This document shows, piece after piece, positions 11,866 through 22,819 of a DNA stretch of 64,000 nt. Position 1 is the stretch's first letter, and the number at the start of each line of letters is the position of its first letter. The notes beneath the pieces are model-generated. The model did not search any database and was not told where the DNA came from. It saw nothing but the letters and a program-made list of their open reading frames with translations. Location: assembly GCF_000299875.1 (NCBI RefSeq), contig NZ_AMRK01000004.1:334228-398227 (forward strand), written 5' to 3'. Source of the DNA: Celeribacter baekdonensis B30. Lineage in GTDB: Bacteria > Pseudomonadota > Alphaproteobacteria > Rhodobacterales > Rhodobacteraceae. A program made the translations under genes and the position numbers.

Positions 11866-13272
11866 TCAGAACGTATATCCCAAACGCAAGCCGCCCCAGT
11901 GTTTGCCATCCACGAAAATCGGGGCCGAGAGATCTTTCATCATCATGAATGTGCCCGCACCCATATCGCGACGATAGACTTGGAGCAGGAAGGGTTCGGT
12001 GTTTCGCCCGGCTTTCAGGCCCACCCGATCGCTAAAAATGCGCCGATTGCGGGAATTGGCGGCGTTCCAGGCCGGATCATGACCTTGCGGTGCGGAGAAT
12101 TTAACATTGTGGGTTGGCAAATAGCCGTTTGGATCAAGCGCCGCACAAAAGACGACCTTGGGGTTAAACTCAAGCATAGGCTCTTGAACCGCGGGCAAGA
12201 CCTCATCCGTAAAGGCCGTGAACCGCGCCACATATTGTTGCGGATCGGTGTTGGCGAGTTCAACGTAGCTTCGGTCAAAAAGGTCTGAGTGACTGATGCG
12301 TCCCGAACTCATGCCATCAGCAAAAAGTTCTGAAATCCGAGAGGCGGCCTCTTGCACCTTGTTGATAAAGACCAAATCTTCGCTGGCACCGCCCAGAGCA
12401 ACGGTGGTTTGGAAAATGGTTTCAGAGGTGTCGATCAACTTATCGACGCGCTCATGCGCAACATGGATGCCCTCAGCGGTGGCATTGGCGGCTTTGCCGA
12501 TTTGGTCAAAGGCGGGTTGGAACCGCGCGACAGCGTCTCGAACCTTGTCGGCCTCTGTGACCATGATCCGGGTGGCGTCGTGGGTTTGACGTACACCTTG
12601 GGCGATTTCTGTGAGCGCCAGATCCGTTTCCGAGGCCGAGGAAATCACATGGCCCGCGTCAGTGGAGACACCTGTCGCCTCCTCGCGCAGCCGTCCGACC
12701 CATTCGGACAGGGTGGCAATGTTCTCTTCGATCCCGGCGGCGGCGCGGGCGGTTTTGCGCGACAATTCGTTGATGGCTTCGGCCACCACGCCAAAGCCAC
12801 GCCCGCTGTCACCGGCGCGCGCCGCCTCGATTTTGGCATTGATGGCGAGAATATTCACCTGACGGGCAATGTCGGCGATATTGGTGTTGTCCGCTTCAAC
12901 GGCACTCAGTGAACTTGCGACCCGTTCCATACGCTCCGACAGATCTTTCACCCATGAGGCCACATGTTGAGATTTTTGGCCGCTTTCGCGCACAAATCCC
13001 ACCGACCCCTCAACGCGATTGAGGGTTTGATCGGTGATGCTGGTCACCGTCGTCAAAGCGTCACGCACCGCACCATTGGCGGTCATCACGTCTGCGGCGG
13101 AGGATTGCACATCCGCCAGAACCGTGATCTGACTTTTGGATTGTTCATCGACGCTGTCCAGAAATCCCGCGATGTCCACAACTTCAAAGCCAAGTCGGCC
13201 GGCATATTTGGCCAACAAGCTCATTCTGTGATCCGCAGATGTTGCGTTTTCAAAGTCAGGATTCGGAATCAT
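11866..13272 (-). CDS. Soluble methyl-accepting chemotaxis protein
   Basis: A 468-residue chemoreceptor with no hydrophobic segment long enough to cross a membrane, so it should be cytoplasmic. The signalling hairpin spans roughly residues 60-320, with the conserved tip IADIARQVNILAINAKIEAARAG at about residues 132-154. The C-terminal 150 residues form a separate domain (YVARFTAFTDEVLPAVQEPML on, ending HWGGLRLGYTF), probably the sensor, which lies after rather than before the signalling part. The chosen ATG at 13272 has GGAGG upstream; a TTG 12 bases earlier is less likely. No other chemotaxis gene is nearby. The ligand is unknown. Confidence 0.88.
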   Translation of the reverse strand: MIPNPDFENATSADHRMSLLAKYAGRLGFEVVDIAGFLDSVDEQSKSQITVLADVQSSAADVMTANGAVRDALTTVTSITDQTLNRVEGSVGFVRESGQKSQHVASWVKDLSERMERVASSLSAVEADNTNIADIARQVNILAINAKIEAARAGDSGRGFGVVAEAINELSRKTARAAAGIEENIATLSEWVGRLREEATGVSTDAGHVISSASETDLALTEIAQGVRQTHDATRIMVTEADKVRDAVARFQPAFDQIGKAANATAEGIHVAHERVDKLIDTSETIFQTTVALGGASEDLVFINKVQEAASRISELFADGMSSGRISHSDLFDRSYVELANTDPQQYVARFTAFTDEVLPAVQEPMLEFNPKVVFCAALDPNGYLPTHNVKFSAPQGHDPAWNAANSRNRRIFSDRVGLKAGRNTEPFLLQVYRRDMGAGTFMMMKDLSAPIFVDGKHWGGLRLGYTF

Positions 13273-13311
13273 TGAGGCCTCCAATTGCAGGAGGACAATG
13301 GACCACGCCTC

Positions 13312-13803
13312 TTACGAGTTCGTTAAATTCTGAGCCTTCTCGGCCAATTCAAAGGCATTTTTGGCCGCTGTGAGGGCCAAAAGGATCGAAGCATGGCGAT
13401 TTTTATAGTCGCGCGCGGGCAAAAGCGCCTCATAGCCTTCAAAGGGCGCTGAGGGCACCGGGCCGTTCTGTTTCAAAAACGCCTCAAGTTCATCACGCGC
13501 CTGCGCCAATTCCGCGCCGGTTCGCCCGATGACATGCGCGCCTAATACGGAGGCCGCCGCCTGACCCAGAGCACAGGCTTTGACGTCCTGGGCAAACCGC
13601 ACGACTTTCCCATCCTCCACATCCAAGTCCACGGTCACGGTCGATCCACACAGCGGCGCCCGTTCGCGCACGCTGGCCTGTGGCATCTCAAGCCGCCCGG
13701 TCAGTGGAATATCGGCGGCCAAAGCCAAAAGTTTGCCAGAGTAGAGCTTGGCCAAATCGACGGTGCTTTGCGCTGACGTATGCGCGGGAGTTTGAGCGGA
13801 CAT
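13312..13803 (-). CDS. IscU/NifU-like iron-sulfur scaffold-family protein
   Basis: A 163-residue protein of the NifU N-terminal/SufU family. It keeps two of the three cluster-binding cysteines: Cys52 (APLCGSTV) and Cys77 (VKACALGQAAAS). At the place where the third Cys would be (family pattern R-x-x-C-A), it reads KNRHASILLA, with Ala/Ser at 138-139. It may therefore bind a cluster with another ligand or have a different job. The longer open frame overlaps the divergent hisI and is rejected; the ATG at 13803 has an AAAGG site. Divergent from hisI, an arrangement common in related bacteria as far as I recall. Confidence 0.75.
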   Translation of the reverse strand: MSAQTPAHTSAQSTVDLAKLYSGKLLALAADIPLTGRLEMPQASVRERAPLCGSTVTVDLDVEDGKVVRFAQDVKACALGQAAASVLGAHVIGRTGAELAQARDELEAFLKQNGPVPSAPFEGYEALLPARDYKNRHASILLALTAAKNAFELAEKAQNLTNS

Positions 13804-13867
13804 GGTTTGCCTTTCATCAACTGCTCTCTTAGATAGGTCACAGACCCGCCTATGGAAAGGACCCGTC

Positions 13868-14227
13868 ATGCGCTTTGATCCGGCTTCGCTTAAATATGAT
13901 GACAAAGGGCTGATCCCGGCCATCGCCCAAGACGCCGAGAGTGGTGATGTTTTGATGATGGCATGGATGAATGCGGCGGCGGTGCAAAAGACGCTGGAAA
14001 CGGGGCGGGTGACCTATTGGTCGCGCTCGCGTCAGGCGTTTTGGATCAAAGGCGAGACCTCGGGCCATGTGCAAGAGCTGGTCGATTTTCGTTATGATTG
14101 CGACAGCGATTGCATTCTTGTGACGGTGACCCAGACTGGCCCGGCCTGCCACACCAACCGCCGGTCGTGTTTTTATCGCGCGGTGCGGGATGGTGATGTG
14201 GTTGAGTTGATGTCACCTATGGTGTGA
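13868..14227 (+). CDS. hisI: Phosphoribosyl-AMP cyclohydrolase HisI
   Basis: Opens the adenine ring of PR-AMP in step three of histidine synthesis; a zinc/magnesium enzyme of the cytoplasm. The 119-residue protein has the family core MMAWMNAAAVQKTLETG, YWSRSRQAFWIKGETSGH, and metal-binding residues in DCDSDC and the CHTNRRSCFYR end. Only the cyclohydrolase domain is present, with no HisE fusion. The ATG at 13868 has a GGAAAGGA site; the upstream extension of the frame overlaps the divergent gene. It stands alone, away from other his genes. Confidence 0.96.
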   Translation: MRFDPASLKYDDKGLIPAIAQDAESGDVLMMAWMNAAAVQKTLETGRVTYWSRSRQAFWIKGETSGHVQELVDFRYDCDSDCILVTVTQTGPACHTNRRSCFYRAVRDGDVVELMSPMV

Positions 14228-14254
14228 GTTTCACCTCTTAAATATATGAAATAT

Positions 14255-15127
14255 TTAAATTAAACCGATCATCATCTTGACGTCTTCAGGCGATAATCCC
14301 TCTTCGCGAAACTTCGAAATTGCCTTGGCATCGGCACGTTTGGCGAGCCGTATGCCTTCGGCGTCGCGGATCAAAGCGTGGTGGTGATAGGCGATGTCCG
14401 GCAGATCCAACAGGGCTTGCAACAGCCGGTGGATCTGGGTCGCCTCCCTCAAATCCGCGCCACGCACGGCCTCGGTCACACCTTGATGCGCATCATCCAA
14501 GACCACCGAGAGGTGATAAGCGGCGGTGCCAATGTCTTTGCGGGCCAGAACGATGTCACCGACGTGATGGATCAATTGACGGGCACTTAAACGATGAGTT
14601 CCGGGGGCGTCCGGGCCAGTTTCAACCCATGAGAAACGTGTCACATCCCCAAGATATTCCACGGTTTTTTGCATATTCAAACGCACCGCCTCGCCGGGAC
14701 GAAAGGATGCCATCGCGCGGGACCGGCAGGTGCCAGGATAGATCACGCCATCCGGTCCCATTGGTGCGCCTTCTTGCGGGGCGGAGAGTGCGTTCATCAC
14801 GTCACGGCGGGTGCAGGAACAGGGGTAGATCAGGCCTAATTCTTCGAGACGATTCAAAGCACTTGCGTAGATGTCTTCGCGTGCGGTGACATGCAAAACC
14901 GGTTCAGGCCAAGACAGGCCGAGCCAACGCAGATCGGCATAGATCAACGCCTCCCATTCCGGGCGGCAACGGGTGATGTCACCATCTTCGATCCGCAACA
15001 GGAACAGCCCGTCATGCGCCCGCGCACGGTGATAGGCGGTCAGCGCCGAATAGGCGTGGCCCAGATGCAAAGGCCCTGTGGGGCTTGGAGCAAACCGGGT
15101 GACATAGCGACGCGCAGGAGGCTTCAC
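14255..15127 (-). CDS. gluQ: Glutamyl-Q tRNA(Asp) synthetase GluQ
   Basis: A truncated paralogue of glutamyl-tRNA synthetase that attaches glutamate to queuosine-34 of tRNA-Asp, without an anticodon-binding domain. The 290-residue length fits. The class I signature is FAPSPTGPLHLGHA near residue 11; a zinc site is suggested by CSCTRRD and YPGTCRSR; the KMSKS-like loop is reduced (RLAKRADA). It overlaps the next small gene by four bases (ATGA). The gene appears intact. Confidence 0.94.
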   Translation of the reverse strand: MKPPARRYVTRFAPSPTGPLHLGHAYSALTAYHRARAHDGLFLLRIEDGDITRCRPEWEALIYADLRWLGLSWPEPVLHVTAREDIYASALNRLEELGLIYPCSCTRRDVMNALSAPQEGAPMGPDGVIYPGTCRSRAMASFRPGEAVRLNMQKTVEYLGDVTRFSWVETGPDAPGTHRLSARQLIHHVGDIVLARKDIGTAAYHLSVVLDDAHQGVTEAVRGADLREATQIHRLLQALLDLPDIAYHHHALIRDAEGIRLAKRADAKAISKFREEGLSPEDVKMMIGLI

Positions 15128-15327
15128 GGGCGACGCCCGCGGTCACGCCGATCCTCGCGCGCTTGAAAGATCAGAAGCCAAGCCAAGAGGATAAACATCG
15201 GATGGGTCAATCCACCGGAAAAAATCAGCGCAGGCACCCAGATCAAAAAGGTGAAAATCGCCACAAAGGGCCGCCCCGTCAGCAGGATCGACAGGGGCGG
15301 TAAGAAAATCGCGAGGATGTAATTCAA
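15124..15327 (-). CDS. Small membrane protein, YqaE/Pmp3-like
   Basis: A 67-residue protein with two hydrophobic segments (about residues 2-16 and 20-55) and a very basic tail (REDRRDRGRRP). The LAIFLPPLSILLTGRPF start resembles the YqaE/Pmp3 family, which has been tied to membrane stress and potential. No ATG begins this region; a TTG at 15327 with GGAGG eight bases upstream is the best start, so this is a rare non-ATG call. It lies 10 bases after trmFO and overlaps gluQ by four bases, placing all three in one operon. Confidence 0.65.
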   Translation of the reverse strand: MNYILAIFLPPLSILLTGRPFVAIFTFLIWVPALIFSGGLTHPMFILLAWLLIFQAREDRRDRGRRP

Positions 15328-15337
15328 GGCACGCCTC

Positions 15338-16687
15338 CTAACTCTCCGCCGCGCCCAACCAGGCTGTGAACGCGTCTTTGGCGCGGTCTGTATAGCCTTT
15401 ATAGCGCTCTTTGCGGCCTTTGCGACCACCACGCATCCCGTCAAGTGGCGGGAACAGGCCAAAGTTCACATTCATCGGCTGAAAGCTCTTGGCTTCAGCC
15501 CCGCCGGTGATGTGATGAATGAGCGCACCCATGGCGGTGGTGCCGGGCGGCGGACCCATCTCATGGCCCAAAAGTTCGGCTGCGGCCAAACGGCCAGCGA
15601 GCAATCCCATGGCAGCGGATTCCACATAGCCCTCCACGCCCGTGACCTGTCCGGCAAAGCGGATATTGGGCCGGGATTTGAGCCGCATTTGATCATCCAA
15701 TAGCGTCGGAGAGTTCAAAAACGTGTTGCGGTGAATACCACCCAAACGGGCAAATCTGGCATCTTCCAAGCCGGGAATCATTTTTAAAACAGCGGTTTGC
15801 GCGCCGTATTTCATCTTGGTTTGAAAGCCGACGATATTCAAAAGCGTGCCGAGTTTGTTGTCGCGGCGCAGCTGCACCACCGCGTAGGGTTTCACATCCG
15901 GCTGATGCGCATTGGTCAGGCCAATCGGCTTCATCGGCCCAAACCGAAGCGTCTCGCGACCGCGTTCGGCCATGACCTCGATCGGCAGACAGCCGTCGAA
16001 ATACCCGGCCGTTTCATTTTCATGAAACTCGGTCTTTTCCGCCGCCAAAAGCGCGTCGATAAAGGCCTCGTATTGGTCCTTGGTCATCGGGCAATTGAGA
16101 TAGGCTTTTTGCTCTTCCTCGGTCTCGCCCTTGTCATAGCGCGACTGCATCCAGGCCACATCCATATTGATGCTCTCGGCATAGACGATGGGGGCGATGG
16201 CGTCGAAAAACGCCAAACGATCCGTGCCGGTCTCGCGCGCAATCGCCTCGCCAAGCGCGGGTGAGGTCAGCGGGCCTGTGGCAAAAATCCATGTACCCTC
16301 GGTGGGCAATTCGGTGATTTCACCATATTCGACCGAGACGTTGGGCAGGGCTTTGAGCGCGGCTGTGACGCTCTCAGAAAAGGGATCGCGGTCCACGGCC
16401 AAGGCGCCGCCTGCGGGCAGGCGATGCTTGTGCGCCATCGCCATGATCAAGCCATTGGCCGCGCGCATTTCCCAATGCAACAGGCCGACGGCGTTTTGTT
16501 CGTCATCATCCGAGCGGAACGAGTTGGAACAGACCATCTCGCCAAAATTCCCGGTGTGATGGGCGAATGTGCCCACTTCGGGACGCATTTCATGAAGCAC
16601 AACTTTGAGGCCCATATGAGCCGCCTGCCATGCCGCTTCGGACCCGGCCATGCCGCCGCCGACGATGTGGAGTGTTTTATCTGTCAT
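15338..16687 (-). CDS. trmFO: Folate/FAD-dependent tRNA methyltransferase TrmFO
   Basis: Methylates U54 of tRNA to ribothymidine using 5,10-methylenetetrahydrofolate and FADH2. The 449-residue protein begins with the FAD-binding motif [15 protein letters not shown] and keeps the HEMRPE, NSFRSDD and [12 protein letters not shown] blocks typical of TrmFO (formerly Gid-like). The ATG at 16687 gives the family N-terminus. It heads the short trmFO-small membrane protein-gluQ operon, so two of three genes act on tRNA modification. Confidence 0.96.
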   Translation of the reverse strand: MTDKTLHIVGGGMAGSEAAWQAAHMGLKVVLHEMRPEVGTFAHHTGNFGEMVCSNSFRSDDDEQNAVGLLHWEMRAANGLIMAMAHKHRLPAGGALAVDRDPFSESVTAALKALPNVSVEYGEITELPTEGTWIFATGPLTSPALGEAIARETGTDRLAFFDAIAPIVYAESINMDVAWMQSRYDKGETEEEQKAYLNCPMTKDQYEAFIDALLAAEKTEFHENETAGYFDGCLPIEVMAERGRETLRFGPMKPIGLTNAHQPDVKPYAVVQLRRDNKLGTLLNIVGFQTKMKYGAQTAVLKMIPGLEDARFARLGGIHRNTFLNSPTLLDDQMRLKSRPNIRFAGQVTGVEGYVESAAMGLLAGRLAAAELLGHEMGPPPGTTAMGALIHHITGGAEAKSFQPMNVNFGLFPPLDGMRGGRKGRKERYKGYTDRAKDAFTAWLGAAES

Positions 16688-16769
16688 GGCTCGGGATGTA
16701 GTTCAAAGCTGGGAGAAAGAAAAGAGAGGGCGCGCGCCTATGTCAGAGCTTTAAAGCGGCTCGCCCATG

Positions 16770-16801
16770 AAAAACCCCACACATCAGACTGACGTGTGGG
16801 G
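16770..16801 (-). terminator. Terminator of the porin-like gene
   Basis: CCCCACAC (16775-16782) pairs with GTGTGGGG (16794-16801). Read on the minus strand the stem ends in GTGTGGGG followed by five T residues, a standard factor-independent terminator about 30 bases after the porin-like stop. Confidence 0.85.
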
Positions 16802-16832
16802 CAGGTTTGATCATCTTGATCCTGAGTAGGAT

Positions 16833-17699
16833 TTAGAAGTCGAGAAGATCGTAGAGCGGCGTTGTATCTGTGACGTAGTTGGTCACCTGATCGGTCACGC
16901 GAACACGACGAGCGCCGGTTTCGAAAGAGAGGGCGAGGGTGAAGCCGTCGCCGTCAACGATATCGCTGCCGAAGGACTGACCATAGTTGGCTTCCACGGA
17001 TGTTGTATCCGTCAGGTTGTAGCTGCCGCCAACGGTGTAGATGCCGTTGTCGAGGAAATTGTCATTGGTGGTGAGGACAGAGGCCAAAACGGTGAATTTC
17101 GCATTGACGTCATATGCACCGCTGAATGCGGTTGCCCCTGCGTCAAACCCGTCTTCATCCCAAAGGCTGGCGATGTTGGCTTCGAAAGCTGCGGCGTCAT
17201 ATTTATAGCCGAGACCATAGGAGCCGAAATTGTCCGTCTCATTGGCAATGCCGTAGACGGTGGATGCGCCAAAGCCATAGAAACCAGCAAGGGTTACGCT
17301 GTCGACATCAGCGTCGTCAAATTTTTCGTATTCCAGTGCAACGCCATAGTCGTTGTTTTGGAATTCTGCGCCCAAACCATAGGAGGTTTCGTCGTTGCCG
17401 CCTTCGGCCTGGCTATAGCTGAGAAGGCCGTAGACGTTCAGGCCGGGGATGATCGCGTAGCCCGCAGTGCCGCGCAGGATGGAGGCGTCATCACCTTCAG
17501 CAGACACAAGGCCCGCAGAGCCGGTGAAGGAGTACTGACCCATGATGTAGTCAGCTTCGCCGTTCAGGCGGGTGACGTCCAGCTCTTCGATATTGCCGTA
17601 GACCGCCTCTACATTGCTGTAGGTCAGGCCGTCAGCGGCGGCTGCGCCTGCTGTCGAAACCAATGCCAAGGCGAGTGAAAGTTTTTGTACGTTGCTCAT
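16833..17699 (-). CDS. Porin-like outer-membrane beta-barrel protein
   Basis: A 288-residue protein with a clear signal peptide (MSNVQKLSLALALVSTAGAAAADG). The mature part alternates short hydrophobic beta-strands ending in aromatic residues (YGLLSYSQ, YGVALEYEKF, SVEANYGQSF), is acidic and has no cysteine, all typical of small alphaproteobacterial porins. It does not end in Phe by chance: the last residue is Phe, as expected for recognition by BamA. The ATG at 17699 has an AGG site; an ATG 12 bases earlier is possible. It has its own terminator. Substrate unknown. Confidence 0.75.
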   Translation of the reverse strand: MSNVQKLSLALALVSTAGAAAADGLTYSNVEAVYGNIEELDVTRLNGEADYIMGQYSFTGSAGLVSAEGDDASILRGTAGYAIIPGLNVYGLLSYSQAEGGNDETSYGLGAEFQNNDYGVALEYEKFDDADVDSVTLAGFYGFGASTVYGIANETDNFGSYGLGYKYDAAAFEANIASLWDEDGFDAGATAFSGAYDVNAKFTVLASVLTTNDNFLDNGIYTVGGSYNLTDTTSVEANYGQSFGSDIVDGDGFTLALSFETGARRVRVTDQVTNYVTDTTPLYDLLDF

Positions 17700-17853
17700 T
17701 TTCAACCTCATGGAAAATTATGAGCTGCATTTAGCCCTCTCATCAGGTGAATTTTAGAGGGGGCGTTCACTTTTATAATCTGTGTGAAAATATGTGTGTA
17801 TTTGGCTACATATACCACAAAATCGCACATGTTACTCGACAAAAATCGCATAG

Positions 17854-17890
17854 AAAAAGCCGCAAGAACCGTCAGTTCAAGCGGCTTTTT
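17854..17890 (-). terminator. Terminator after gyrA, likely bidirectional
   Basis: AAAAAGCCGC (17854-17863) and GCGGCTTTTT (17881-17890) form a ten-base stem with an inner GAAC/GTTC pairing. It ends in T residues in both directions. It lies 60 bases beyond the gyrA stop and upstream of the porin-like gene, so it isolates the two. Confidence 0.82.
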
Positions 17891-17920
17891 GCCTATTTTA
17901 TGAGTGGGATAGGGAGATGT

Positions 17921-17938
17921 CCTCACATTTATGTGAGG
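17921..17938. repeat. Perfect inverted repeat just after gyrA
   Basis: CCTCACAT and ATGTGAGG are perfect complements around a TT centre, 13 bases from the gyrA stop. It has no T-run on the minus side, so it is not a standard terminator. It could be a protein site or an RNA processing or stability hairpin at the end of gyrA mRNA. Confidence 0.5.
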
Positions 17939-17950
17939 GGCTCTTGCGCT

Positions 17951-20695
<2,745 letters not shown>

Positions 20696-20944
20696 GGTGT
20701 CCGCCTGTTGTTTGGTGCGATCTATATAATGTTGTTACCTATCTTACATCATACGGGATGTGGGGTGCAATGGGGGAACCGGCGAGGATTTCGCCCGTAG
20801 AGGCCCATCTGAGGCCGCGTCCTTGGCAGCCAGATGAAAGGAGTGACAACATATTGTTTTTATAGACAATTAACCAATTTGTGACAAGCTGAGTCTCAGG
20901 GAGGCAAATTGACAGGAAACACCCAAGCAACAGGAGAGACCTTG

Positions 20945-21232
20945 ATGGCAACAGCGCAGCAAAACCAGATGAGTGACACCGAGATGATGCTCACGGGATA
21001 TGGCCTGACTTTGGCGGAATTCACTTACCGAATGCCGGATCACCAAAGCGTGCTGAATACGTTTTCGTGGCAGCTCTACGATCTTGCGCCGGATTACCCG
21101 AAATTGTTCAAATTCATCGCGTTTTGGCATGAGACCATCGAGGGCCCGTTGCACCATGTGCGTTTCACCCATCGCAAATTGATCTCACCGGGCGAATGGC
21201 GCAATTGCGTCGGCGAATTTACCATTCATTGA
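20945..21232 (+). CDS. Usg-family protein, unknown function
   Basis: A 95-residue protein with the pattern of the alphaproteobacterial Usg family (named for a gene upstream of trpF in Caulobacter): LTGYGLTLAEFTYRMPDH, TFSWQLYDLAPDYPKL and IEGPLHHVRFTHRKLI. The function of the family is not known. It is not next to trp genes here but stands alone, between gyrA (divergent) and a small minus-strand frame. The ATG at 20945 has a GGAGAG site. A TTAACC half-site and an AT-rich stretch lie about 70 bases upstream in the 249-base gap from gyrA. Confidence 0.82.
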   Translation: MATAQQNQMSDTEMMLTGYGLTLAEFTYRMPDHQSVLNTFSWQLYDLAPDYPKLFKFIAFWHETIEGPLHHVRFTHRKLISPGEWRNCVGEFTIH

Positions 21233-21277
21233 AGACCATGAAAGAAACGCGCGCGGCGGGGCACGATCCGCCGTGGC

Positions 21278-21469
21278 TCAAAACCGTTTCAACAGCTTTT
21301 TAAGCGGTGTGGTCGCATCGCCTGTGTAGGAGGCCTCCGACACCTGACGAAACCGATCCCGCAGCGCCTCGGCGCGCAGATCGGCCAAAGGCCCACCCAC
21401 CCGCTTGCGACTGCGGCGCGCGGTGGGAAAGGGGACCACAGAGGGACGAAGGGGCTTTGTCTGTTTCAT
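21278..21469 (-). CDS. Short basic hypothetical protein
   Basis: A 63-residue frame, very rich in Arg and Lys (RRSRKRVGGPLADLRAEALRDRF, ending LKKLLKRF), with no signal peptide or membrane segment. A GGGATC stretch precedes the ATG. Codon choice looks like the neighbours. I do not recognise it; it could be a small nucleic-acid-binding protein or a chance frame. Confidence 0.4.
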   Translation of the reverse strand: MKQTKPLRPSVVPFPTARRSRKRVGGPLADLRAEALRDRFRQVSEASYTGDATTPLKKLLKRF

Positions 21470-21611
21470 GATCCCAAGATTTGCACAAAGCGCGGCGATT
21501 TCAATCCTGAAAACGCATTTGTGAGCGCTGTTTCGGCAAAAAATGGCGGGACGGTTAAAACTGCATCCGTGTGAAAGCCGGGTTTAACCTGCCGCCGCGC
21601 CAGACCACCAC

Positions 21612-22103
21612 TCAGCGCGGCTTTGTCCACGCCATGATCCAAAGCGCCATAAACACCAGCGAGAACAAGAAATTCCAGCCCGCCATGGTGATGCCAAGCC
21701 CCCATGTGTCCCAAACGATCTCGTCACAAAGCACAAGTTTCGCCGCCCCCGCAGAGGGCAAAAGATCCATACCGGAGAGGCCAGACAGGCCTGGGCCAGA
21801 CGAGGTGCAGGAGCTTGGACCGGGCCACCAGCCCTGTTCGACACCGGCGTGAAACAGGCCAAGGCCTGAGGAGACCACCATCACCAGCGCGCCCAAAACC
21901 AGCAAAAGCCGCAGGCGGGTCGCCAGAAACAGCGCGCCGATGACAATGACAATGGCATGGGGCCAGCGTTGCCACAGGCACATCGCGCAGGGCGCATAGC
22001 CCATGGCCTGAAACACAAACGCCCCCAAAAGGATCGACAGCGATCCCAGCGCGGCCAAAAGGGCCAAATGCAGGCGGGTGAGGCGGGAAATCAAAGCTAT
22101 CAT
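21612..22103 (-). CDS. Disulfide bond formation protein DsbB-like
   Basis: An inner-membrane quinone-dependent oxidase that recharges periplasmic DsbA. The 163-residue protein has four hydrophobic helices, the first cysteine pair in CAMCLWQRWPH between helices 1 and 2, and a second pair in the periplasmic loop (PSSCTSS and VLCDE). These are the four redox cysteines of the DsbB family. It overlaps the upstream YqaA-like gene by four bases (ATGA), so they are coupled. No dsbA is in the window. Confidence 0.88.
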   Translation of the reverse strand: MIALISRLTRLHLALLAALGSLSILLGAFVFQAMGYAPCAMCLWQRWPHAIVIVIGALFLATRLRLLLVLGALVMVVSSGLGLFHAGVEQGWWPGPSSCTSSGPGLSGLSGMDLLPSAGAAKLVLCDEIVWDTWGLGITMAGWNFLFSLVFMALWIMAWTKPR

Positions 22104-22678
22104 AGGAATTTCACCGCGTAAAAACCGCCCACAAGCAGGAGGATGAGCACGGTGAACACCGCTCCCAATCGCCGCTCGATAAAGTCGCGGATCGGATCGC
22201 CAAATTTCCACAACAGGGCGGCGACGACGAAAAACCGGAATGAACGTGCGACAATCGAGGCGACGATAAACACCGGCAAGGACAGTTGGGTGGTGCCCGA
22301 CAAGATGGTGATCACCTTATAGGGGAAGGGGGTGACGCCCGCGATCAACACGGCCCATGCGCCCCATTCATTGTATTTGACGGCGAATTCGTCGAAATAG
22401 GCGTCTTTGCCATAGAATTCCAACACCGGGCGACCAATGGTTTCAAAGGCGCCAAAGCCGATCCAATAGCCCAACATCCCACCCAAAACCGAGGCCAAAG
22501 TGGCGATCCCGGCGATTTTGAACGCATCTTTTGGGCGCGCCACGATCAGCGGAATCATCAAAATATCTGGTGGGATTGGAAAGACCGAGCTCTCGACAAA
22601 GGCAACGACGGCCAAAGCCCAAAGCGCATGCGGGCTTTCCGCCAAAGACATCGTCCAATTGTACAACCGCTTTAGCAT
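22100..22678 (-). CDS. YqaA/DedA-family membrane protein
   Basis: A 192-residue inner-membrane protein with about five hydrophobic segments. It has the SNARE-associated/DedA-like pattern: FVESSVFPIPPDILMIPL near the N-terminus and GVTPFPYKVITILSG in the middle. Relatives (YqaA, DedA) are lipid scramblases or flippase-like proteins that affect membrane potential and envelope stress. The ATG at 22678 is chosen over a longer frame because it starts at the first amphipathic helix (MLKRLYNW). Coupled with dsbB downstream. Confidence 0.85.
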   Translation of the reverse strand: MLKRLYNWTMSLAESPHALWALAVVAFVESSVFPIPPDILMIPLIVARPKDAFKIAGIATLASVLGGMLGYWIGFGAFETIGRPVLEFYGKDAYFDEFAVKYNEWGAWAVLIAGVTPFPYKVITILSGTTQLSLPVFIVASIVARSFRFFVVAALLWKFGDPIRDFIERRLGAVFTVLILLLVGGFYAVKFL

Positions 22679-22819
22679 GCGCCGAAAATCCCCGCTTGTT
22701 CTCGGTCTATAGGCCTCATTCTGCCCCAAGGGTCAAGCATATGCCGGGTGCTTTCGGCTTGTCGGACGGACGGGTGACGTTATTGTGAGCACAGTTTTGA
22801 TTTTGGCCGAGGGTGAGTG

